Below, piece after piece: positions 7,037 to 15,300 of a stretch of 16,036 bases of DNA. The notes below the pieces were generated by a model that worked only from the letters and a program-made list of their open reading frames with translations, did not search any database and had not been told where the DNA came from. Location of the stretch: assembly GCA_035293765.1 (NCBI GenBank), contig DATGMF010000043.1, positions 1 through 16,036 on the forward strand, in the 5' to 3' direction. This DNA comes from DASRHT01 sp035293765. Lineage in GTDB: Bacteria; Chloroflexota; Ktedonobacteria; Ktedonobacterales; Ktedonobacteraceae. The position numbers were made by a program, and so were the translations under genes. Each line of letters starts with the position of its first letter. The stretch's first letter is position 1.

Positions 7037-10000
7037 ATGGAACAGAGCGCGCGCTTGCGTGATGAGGAGCTTTCCAGGGCCTCTTCTCAGTTGCCAGGAG
7101 TTGAAAGGTATCGCGTTTGGGAGGAGTGGAATGCCACCCGGAGGGATTTTGCCAATCAGCGGAGTGTGCATGAATTATTTGAGGAACAGGTGGCGCGGAC
7201 ACCGGATCGGACCGCAGTCGTATATGAAGATCAGCACCTGACTTATTGCGTATTGAATGATCTGGCTAATCAAATGGCCTGGTCTCTGCGACAAAGAGGG
7301 GTTGGACCGGAGGTTGTGGTCGGTATCTGCCTGGAGCGCTCAATCGAGCTGGTGGTATGCCTGCTCGGTGTACTCAAAGCCGGTGGCGCCTACGTCCCGC
7401 TTGATCCTGAATATCCGCCCGAGCGCCTCATCTTCATGCTAACCAATGCGCAAGCCAGAGTACTGCTGACTACGAAACGCTGTAGCGAGCTGTTTACCGC
7501 TCAGCCGCTCGACGTACTCAGCCTGGAAACTCATTGGTCCGCTATCACTGATAATCCTCTTTCCGCTCCAATGTGCCGGGTAGATCCCCAGAATCTGGCA
7601 TATGTCATCTATACATCTGGTTCAACAGGTCAACCCAAAGGAGTGATGATTGCGCATTACGCCCTTAGTAATCATCTGTGTTGGATACAGGAGGCTTTTC
7701 CGTTCTTTGAAACTGATCGAGTGCTTCAAAAGACGCCGTTCAGCTTTGATCCCTCTGTCGTGGAGTTCTACGCTCCTCTGCTTGTTGGCGCCTGCCTGGT
7801 TATGGCGCGCCCTGGCGGCCACCAGGAGAGTGCTTACCTGGTGAAGGCTGTTATGCAGGAGGAGATCAGCATCCTGCAGGTAGTTCCCACAATGCTGCGC
7901 CTTTTGCTTGAGGAACCGTTCATCACGCATTGTCAGAGCCTTCGGCATATCTTTTGCGCGGGTGAGGAATTGCTCTCTGATTTGCTAGCGCGTGCCAGCG
8001 CTACTCTGCCACCGCATATCGTTGTGTCCAACCTCTACGGACCTACTGAATGTACCATTTACGCGACCTTCTGGACCTGTGAAGGGGAAGTCCCAGACCA
8101 GCGGGTTCCTATCGGTCGGCCTATCGCTAACACCCAGATCTATCTGCTTGATTCTTGTATGGAACCGGTTCCTATTGGTGCGACAGGAGAAGTATATATC
8201 GGGGGAGCAGGCTTAGCGCGGGGCTATTACCGGCAAGCTGATCTGACGGCTGGCTATTTCTTACCGGACCCTTTCAGTCAAGAGCCCGGGAGCCGCCTTT
8301 ATAAAGCGGGGGATCTCGCTCGTCTGGTCATGAAGAAGGAGAGGGTTCTCGAATTTCTGGGTCGCGTTGATACGCAGATCAAGTTACGGGGATTTCGTAT
8401 TGAGTTGCAAGAGATTGAAAAAACGCTGACCGAGCAGCCGTGTATCCAGGAAGCTGCCGTCCTGGTAAAAGAGGATGCTCAGGGTAACAAACGGCTCGTG
8501 GCTTACATCGTCCCCACAAAGGAGTCAGGGGTTACTCTTGATGAACTGCGTAAGAACTTGCGCAATCGCCTGCCCACCTATATGCTGCCTTCCCTGGTGA
8601 TAGCGTTATCGCACTTCCCTTTGCTGGCTAACGGCAAGCTGGATCGGGCCGCGCTGCCGTTCCAGGTCGCCCGCAACTGGGAGGTAGCAACCTCCACAGC
8701 TCCTTTGACGCTTTTCGAAGAGGTGCTGGCGGATATCTGGGCTGATATCCTTGAGCAAGAGCAGCTTGCAGCGCAGACGAATTTCTTTGATCTGGGAGGC
8801 CATTCACTGCTCGCTATGCGTATGCTTGCGCGGGTGCGTTCCGTGTTTCACGTCGATGTGCCGCTACGCACGGTCTTTGCTGCGCCAACGCTCGCTCAAC
8901 TGGCGCAGCAAATCGAAACCGCCAGGTGGGAACGAGGGGAGCAAGATTCGACACTACAACCAATGCCGCGCGGTGTTGTGGCTCCCCTTTCCTCTGCACA
9001 ACAGCGTTTGTGGTTTTTCGACCAGTTAGCGCCGGGCAACCCACTCTATAATGTGGCAGTAGTCTGGCATTTGCAAGGCGAGTTGCGGGTTGACGCGCTG
9101 ATACAGAGTTTTCACATCTTAGTCGAGCGACATGCTATATTTCGTACCTGCTTTTTGGCCGAGGATGGTCAACCTTCGCAGATTATTGCCTCCGCGCTGT
9201 GCCTCCCTGTGCCGGTCGTAGACCTGACTGGCGTACCTGCCGCTACCTGGGAACAACAGTTACGGCAATTACGATCTGAGGAGGCGCGTACCGCCTTCGA
9301 TTTGAGGCGAGCGCCACTGCTACGTGCCCGTTTGCTACGGCTAAGTGATAGCGAACACTGGCTGTTGCTCACCCTGCACCATATCATTACCGATGACTGG
9401 TCTATGGATATCCTCTTGCGCGAGCTGGCTGCTAGCTATCGAGCCATAATTGTCGGAGAGGAGCCATCTTTACCCGACCTTCCTCTCCAGTATGCCGACT
9501 ATGCTTTCTGGCAGCATCAATGGTTACAGGGGCAAGCACGCAGCCGGCGTCTGGCCTACTGGCAACAGCAACTGCTAATGGCTCCAACTCTGCTGGCCCT
9601 GCCCACTGACTATCCTCGTCCGGCGGTACAAAGCTTTCGGGGAGCCACCCACACCTTTATGGTTCCTCCTGATCTCGCGCGGAACATCGTCAGCCTGAGC
9701 CGGCATGAGGGTGTAAGCCTGTTTATGACACTGCTGGCAGCTTTTGCTCTTGTGTTGGGGCGTTATAGCGGGCAAGACGATTTGATCATAGGCTCGCCTG
9801 TAGCCAACCGCACCCGGGAAGAAACAGAGGGGATAATTGGCTTCTTCGTCAATACGTTGCCATTACGGGTGGATCTATCAAACCGTCCCACTTTTCGGGA
9901 ATTGCTGGGGAGGACACGCGAGACCGCACTGGGCGCTTATGAGCACCAGGAGCTGCCTTTTGAACAACTGGTGGAGATGGTACAGCCGGAACGTAGTTTG

Positions 10001-12334
10001 AGCTACGCTCCCTTGTGTCAGGTGTTCTTCTCCTTGCGAAACCAGCCCCGGGTCTCTTCTGCATTCCCTCAACTCCGATTGCAGACTTTTTATGAGGGTA
10101 ATGGCACCGCCAAGTTCGACCTGACGTTAGAAGTTGTCAAAACTGAGGAGCGGCTGGAGGGCATATTAGAATACAATCGGGACCTCTTCAAGCCGGAGAC
10201 GGTTCAACGGCTTGCGCAGCACTACCAGCGAGTATTGGCCGGAGTGGTCGCCCAACCGGAAACGGAAATTACCAGCGTAGACCTCCTGCTAGCAACAGAA
10301 AAACATCTGCTTTTGGGAGAATGGAATGCCACTGAAAAGGATTGCGCCGACAAACGATGTGTGCATGAGCTATTTGAACAACAGGTGGAACCTGGTCCCG
10401 ATGCGGTCGCTCTTACCTATGGGGATGAGCATGTGACCTATGAAGAGGTGAACCGGCGAGCCAATCGCCTGGCGCATTATCTCTGCCATATGGGAGTAAA
10501 GACGGAAAGCCTTGTGGGAGTATTGCTGGAACGCTCGCCCGCTCTGGTGATTAGCCTGCTGGCGATTCTCAAAGCAGGCGCGGCCTACGTGCCTCTTGAC
10601 CCCTCCTATCCTGCCGACCGGATCGAGTATATGTTGCAGGATGCCTGTATTACGACGTTAATAACGACAAGCATTGCCGCCAGCAAAAGTATGATACAGG
10701 GGAAAGCAGGAAGATATCTGCTTTTCCTGGACCGTGCAGATGAACAGGAATTTCTCGCCCGGCAACCTGTCAATAATCTCCTCAAGAGAAGTGAGCCAGA
10801 AAATCAGGTGTATGTGATTTATACCTCTGGTTCCACGGGGAGGCCGAAAGGAGTCCAGATTACACATCAAGGGCTCTGCAACCTTATCCGCTGGCATCAG
10901 CAGACTTTCAATGTTACTCCACAGGACCGAGCAACGCAGCTTGCCAGCGTGAGTTTCGACGCGGCAGCCTGGGAGATCTGGCCGTATCTGGCAACAGGCG
11001 CAACAGTGTGCTTTGTGGAGAACGACGTACGACATTCACTGTCAGCTTTGCGGCGGTGGATGGCGCTGCGGTCTATCACAATAAGCTTTCTGCCGACGCC
11101 GTTGGCAGAGGATTTCCTGGATGAGGATGAGGCTAGCGAACCGACTTTTGCTGCATTGCGCGTGCTTTTGACCGGAGGGGATCTGCTGCATCGTATACCG
11201 CCCAAAGAGCTGCCATATCTTGTTGTGAACAATTATGGTCCAACGGAGAATACTGTTGTGGCGACCTCTGGCACTGTGACGCCAATGTCAGAGGAGCAAG
11301 GACTGCCTGCTATTGGACGCCCGATAACAAATACTCGCGTCTATGTAGTAGATCGGCATATGCAATTGGTTCCGATTGGAGTAATAGGTGAGCTTTATAT
11401 TGGCGGCGCGGGGCTAGGGCGGGGTTATCTGGGCCGTCCAGCTCTAACAGCGGAACGCTTTGTACCCGATCCGTTTGTAGGAACCTCCCATGATGAATCG
11501 GGCTCCCATGATGAATCGGGGAGCTACAGCGCATCCGAGCCAGGGGCGCGCCTCTATAGAACAGGGGACCTGGTGCGCTATCGATCAGACGGCAATCTCG
11601 ATTTTATGGGGCGCAACGATGATCAGGTCAAACTTCGTGGCTTCAGAATTGAGCCAGGCGAGATTGAGGCGGTATTACGTCAACATTCCGGTATCAAGGA
11701 GGCGGTGGTAGTTGTGCGCGAGGATATTCCCGGGGAGAAGCGCCTGGTCGCTTATATTCTGCCCGCGCCCGAAATGCCTCTCAGCGTAAACCAGTTGCGC
11801 CAGTATTTACAAGCCCGGCTTCCGGCATATATGGTGCCATCTGCCGTGGTCACACTGGAGCATTTACCGCTCTCACCCAATGGCAAACTGGATCGAAACG
11901 TTTTACCTGCTCCCTCCGCTGATCGCCCAGAACTGGAAGTGCATTATGTGCCTCCACGCAATGTTTTGGAGGAAGAGTTGGCGGAGATATGGGCAGGGGT
12001 ATTGGGGGTAGAGCGTGTGGGGATCTTCGACAACTTCTTCGAGTTGGGGGGACACTCTTTACAGGCCGCTCGGGTCACTGCTCGCGTAAAGAGTATGCTC
12101 CAGGTGGACCTACCTCTACAAGCGATATTTGAACAGCCGAGAGTAGCTGAGCTGGCTCAGACTATTGCGTTAAGACAAGAGCGGTCGGAAGATATGGTTC
12201 CGCAGCAAAGTGGTCTGATTATACCTGCCCATGAGACAGACATAACGCAGCTACTGGCGGAGCTTAATCAACTTTCAGATGAAGAAATCGACGCCTTGCT
12301 CAACTCAATAGCTTCTGAACAGGAGAGTGACTGA
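7037..12334 (+). CDS. Nonribosomal peptide synthetase, A-T-C-A-T; second module predicted to load leucine
   Basis: 1765 residues, complete. Domains: A1 about 40-535 (YTSGSTGQPKG 192-202, A10 K534); T1 with LGGHS, Ser590; C about 655-1085 (HHIITDD 781-787); A2 about 1110-1620 (YTSGSTGRPKG 1262-1272, A10 K1617); T2 with Ser1674; acidic tail (LSDEEIDALL) usual for a C-terminal docking helix. A2 pocket D1308, A1309, W1312, F1351, L1378, G1380, N1399, V1407, V1408 and K1617 reads DAWFLGNVVK, the classical leucine code. A1 pocket D238, P239, V242, Q281, F306, A308, L333, I341, Y342 and K534 reads DPVQFALIYK; it sits in the glutamine-type family (DAWQFGLIDK) but is altered, so its substrate is open. 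The protein has no C domain before A1 yet keeps the C-A linker (EEWNATRRDF). It therefore either starts a peptide or receives one from a C domain on another protein. The C domain has Asp in place of the Gly of HHxxxDG. No epimerase, thioesterase or reductase. An 18-bp in-frame duplication lies in A2. Confidence 0.97.
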   Translation: MEQSARLRDEELSRASSQLPGVERYRVWEEWNATRRDFANQRSVHELFEEQVARTPDRTAVVYEDQHLTYCVLNDLANQMAWSLRQRGVGPEVVVGICLERSIELVVCLLGVLKAGGAYVPLDPEYPPERLIFMLTNAQARVLLTTKRCSELFTAQPLDVLSLETHWSAITDNPLSAPMCRVDPQNLAYVIYTSGSTGQPKGVMIAHYALSNHLCWIQEAFPFFETDRVLQKTPFSFDPSVVEFYAPLLVGACLVMARPGGHQESAYLVKAVMQEEISILQVVPTMLRLLLEEPFITHCQSLRHIFCAGEELLSDLLARASATLPPHIVVSNLYGPTECTIYATFWTCEGEVPDQRVPIGRPIANTQIYLLDSCMEPVPIGATGEVYIGGAGLARGYYRQADLTAGYFLPDPFSQEPGSRLYKAGDLARLVMKKERVLEFLGRVDTQIKLRGFRIELQEIEKTLTEQPCIQEAAVLVKEDAQGNKRLVAYIVPTKESGVTLDELRKNLRNRLPTYMLPSLVIALSHFPLLANGKLDRAALPFQVARNWEVATSTAPLTLFEEVLADIWADILEQEQLAAQTNFFDLGGHSLLAMRMLARVRSVFHVDVPLRTVFAAPTLAQLAQQIETARWERGEQDSTLQPMPRGVVAPLSSAQQRLWFFDQLAPGNPLYNVAVVWHLQGELRVDALIQSFHILVERHAIFRTCFLAEDGQPSQIIASALCLPVPVVDLTGVPAATWEQQLRQLRSEEARTAFDLRRAPLLRARLLRLSDSEHWLLLTLHHIITDDWSMDILLRELAASYRAIIVGEEPSLPDLPLQYADYAFWQHQWLQGQARSRRLAYWQQQLLMAPTLLALPTDYPRPAVQSFRGATHTFMVPPDLARNIVSLSRHEGVSLFMTLLAAFALVLGRYSGQDDLIIGSPVANRTREETEGIIGFFVNTLPLRVDLSNRPTFRELLGRTRETALGAYEHQELPFEQLVEMVQPERSLSYAPLCQVFFSLRNQPRVSSAFPQLRLQTFYEGNGTAKFDLTLEVVKTEERLEGILEYNRDLFKPETVQRLAQHYQRVLAGVVAQPETEITSVDLLLATEKHLLLGEWNATEKDCADKRCVHELFEQQVEPGPDAVALTYGDEHVTYEEVNRRANRLAHYLCHMGVKTESLVGVLLERSPALVISLLAILKAGAAYVPLDPSYPADRIEYMLQDACITTLITTSIAASKSMIQGKAGRYLLFLDRADEQEFLARQPVNNLLKRSEPENQVYVIYTSGSTGRPKGVQITHQGLCNLIRWHQQTFNVTPQDRATQLASVSFDAAAWEIWPYLATGATVCFVENDVRHSLSALRRWMALRSITISFLPTPLAEDFLDEDEASEPTFAALRVLLTGGDLLHRIPPKELPYLVVNNYGPTENTVVATSGTVTPMSEEQGLPAIGRPITNTRVYVVDRHMQLVPIGVIGELYIGGAGLGRGYLGRPALTAERFVPDPFVGTSHDESGSHDESGSYSASEPGARLYRTGDLVRYRSDGNLDFMGRNDDQVKLRGFRIEPGEIEAVLRQHSGIKEAVVVVREDIPGEKRLVAYILPAPEMPLSVNQLRQYLQARLPAYMVPSAVVTLEHLPLSPNGKLDRNVLPAPSADRPELEVHYVPPRNVLEEELAEIWAGVLGVERVGIFDNFFELGGHSLQAARVTARVKSMLQVDLPLQAIFEQPRVAELAQTIALRQERSEDMVPQQSGLIIPAHETDITQLLAELNQLSDEEIDALLNSIASEQESD
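11485..11520 (+). repeat. In-frame 18-bp perfect tandem duplication inside the leucine A domain
   Basis: Unit CTCCCATGATGAATCGGG occurs twice with no mismatch. It repeats SHDESG in a loop between RFVPDPF and the RLYRTGDL motif, a stretch longer here than in the other A domains of this window. The reading frame and all core motifs are preserved, so the enzyme is probably still active. Its identity suggests a recent slippage event. Confidence 0.95.
12321..12325 (+). promoter_or_regulatory. Ribosome binding site of the C-A-T-C NRPS, inside the preceding gene
   Basis: AGGAG ends 9 nt before the ATG at 12335, within the last codons of the upstream NRPS. The stop TGA (12332-12334) directly abuts this ATG, which indicates translational coupling. 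The next ATG at 12341 would have an unfavourably long spacing. Confidence 0.7.
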
Positions 12335-15300
12335 ATGGATATGTCTGCCAATTCTCAGCTTTCTGATCTGTCGTCAACGCAGAAGCGCGCGTTACTGGCA
12401 GAATTATTGCGCAAAAAGGTCTCCAAACCGCAATCTTATCCTCTCTCCTTTACCCAACAAGGACTCTGGTTTCTTTATCAATTAACCCCTGACAACCCTT
12501 TTTACAATGCTTCCTGCACCATTACAATTACCGGACCGCTACAAAAAAGAGTTCTTGAACAGAGCCTCAGTGAACTGGTGCGTCGCCATCAAATTCTCCG
12601 TACTCGCTTTGAGCTGAGAGAAGAACATCCTGTACAATTGATCGACCCGGTCAGGCCGATACCGTTGCCTGTTGGGGATCTGACTTTACTCTCTAGCGAG
12701 GTACGCGCAGCAGAAGTACAACGCCTTTCTCTAGCAGAAGCCCGACGTCCTTTCGATCTGGCTCATGGATCGGTGCTGCGCGTGCATCTCCTGCGTCTGG
12801 CAACTGAGAAACACCTCCTGCTGCTTTCTCTTCATCACATTATTGCGGATGGCTGGTCGTTGGGGGTCCTCTTTCGCGAACTGGGAGCGCTCTATACCGC
12901 TTTTAGCGATGGTCGTCCTTCTCCGCTTCCTGAGTTGGCACTTCAATATACCGATTTCGCTCTGTGGCAGCGCAATTGGTTGACAGGCGCTGTACTGACT
13001 GAACGGTTGACGTACTGGAAGGAACGATTAGCTGACCTGCCGCCACTCGCTTTGCCCACCGACCGGCCTCGTCTGACCGCACAAACCTTTGCCGGCGCCT
13101 CTGAACCTTTTTCTCTCTCTCCAGAAGTGACAAGCCGGTTGAATGTATTGAGTCAGCGCGAAGGTGTGACGCTGTTTATGACGTTGCAGGCCGGGTTCTC
13201 CGCACTGCTTGCTCGTTATAGTGGGCAAGACGATTTTGGAGTAGGCACAGTGATTGCCAACCGCACGCGCAGCGAGCTAGAGCCACTGATCGGCTTTTTT
13301 GCCAATACGCTCGTATTGCGCGTCAACCTTTCAGGTGATCCAACCGTGCGCGAGTACTTGCATAGGATACGAGAGGTCGCGCTGAAAGTCTATGCTCACC
13401 AGGATATTCCTTTTGAGTTGCTTGTTGAGGAGCTCCATCCCCAGCGCGATCTCAGCCAGAATCCGCTGATCCAGGTCGTTCTGGTGTTGCAAAATGCTCC
13501 CTATGAACCGTTGGAAATCTCGGGGCTAAAGTTGCATCTCTCGCTCACCCAGAACGGCACCTCGAAATTTGATCTTTTATTCTCGCTATGGGAAAGTGCC
13601 GGGGGGGTGAGTGGCATGGTCGAGTATAATACTGATCTGTTCGACGCAAGCACTATTCGCCGTATGGTGGGTCACTACCGGCGCATACTGGCTGCAATGG
13701 CGACGCAGCCCGAACAGCACCTCTCGATGTTACCGCTTCTAACAGAGAGAGAGCAGGAGCAGTTCCACATCTGGAACAGGGTAGAAAGAGATTGTCCTCT
13801 TGATATGTGCTTGCACGAGCTGGTTGAACAACAGGCGGAGCATGTGCCTGATGCAGTGGCGCTAGTCTTTGAGGGCAAACAGTGTACCTATAGCGAGCTT
13901 AATACTCGCGCCAATCAGCTCGCTCACTTTCTGCAACAGGTAGGCGTGGGACCTGACGTTCCTGTGGGCATCTGCCTGGAGCGTTCTATCGAGTTGATCA
14001 TAGGCGTTCTGGGTATTCTCAAAGCCGGTGGGGCGTATGCCCCCTTAGACCCAGCCTATCCCCAGGAGCGGCTGGCTTTTATTCTTGCCGATACCCGGGC
14101 TCCAGTGCTGATTACTCAACAATCTCTGGCTGGACGCTTGCCAGATGGGGATTCTACCGTACTGTTTCTGGATACAGCCTGGCAGACAATTGTCGCGCAG
14201 AATAGCAGGCGTCCTGCTTCCCATCTTCATGGTGCCAACCTGGCTTATATTATTTATACTTCAGGCTCCACAGGTACTCCCAAAGGGATAGCCATGCCCC
14301 ATGCCGCCCTCGTCAATGTTTTCATATGGCAGCAGCGCAGCTCGCAGCTTTCTCTCGGTGCGCGCACATTGCAATTTGCCTCGATGAACTTTGATGTTGC
14401 TCCCCAGGAGATATTCTGCACTCTGGGCTTTGGTCAAACACTGGTTCTGCTCTCTGAAGGTTTGCGACGTGACCCGGTGGCAATGCTCACTCTGGTGATC
14501 GACGAGGCCATTGAGCGGCTATTCGTGCCGGTTGTCGTTCTCCAACAGCTTGCTGAATGTGCTGTCGCCGATGGCGGGCAGCTTCCGGTCTCCCTGCGCG
14601 AGGTGGTTACCGCAGGTGAACAACTCCAGATTACCGCGCCGGTAGCAAGCTTCTTTGAGAGCGTACCCATCTGTCGGCTTCATAATGAGTACGGTCCCTC
14701 CGAATGCCATGCTGTATCATCCTATATGCTAACTGGTACGCCTCAGATGTGGCCGCCATTGCCTCCCATTGGATGCCCCATCGACAATACAAAGTTTTAT
14801 GTGCTGGACAAGCACTTACAGCTTGTCCCTGTAGGGATACCTGGTGAACTCTATATTGGTGGTCGTGGATTGGCTCGTGGCTATCTGGCTCGCCCTGATT
14901 TGACTGCCGAACGCTTCGTCCCTCATCCTTTTGCATCTTCTCCAGGAGAACGACTGTACAGAACCGGTGATTTGACGCGGTACCTGCCTGATGGCAATCT
15001 CCAGTTTCTGGGACGGATTGATCACCAAGTTAAGATCCGGGGTTACCGCATTGAACTGGGAGAAATCGAAACGATCCTCAGTCGCCATCCAGCCGTGCGT
15101 ACAGCGGTAGTGCTTGTTCGTGAGGAGGCTGCTGCAAAGTATCTGGTTGCCTATGTAACGCCTTCAGAGATTTCAACACCCCCCTCTGGCACGGAACTGC
15201 GACAGTATTTGCAGCGGCAAGTGCCAGAGTATATGCTGCCCGCTCACATTCTGGTGCTGGACCAGCTCCCCTTGACGCGCAATGGCAAGCTGGATCGACA

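Noticed and set aside
6990..7061. Small open frame of 23 codons between the LanB-like gene and the NRPS, as a possible RiPP precursor
   Set aside because: It overlaps the NRPS start, has no ribosome binding site of its own, and lacks a Ser/Thr/Cys-rich core.
7120..10400. DNA repeat between the two A-domain starts (EWNAT...VHELFE regions)
   Set aside because: The similarity is ordinary paralogy between NRPS modules, with many silent differences, not a recent duplication.
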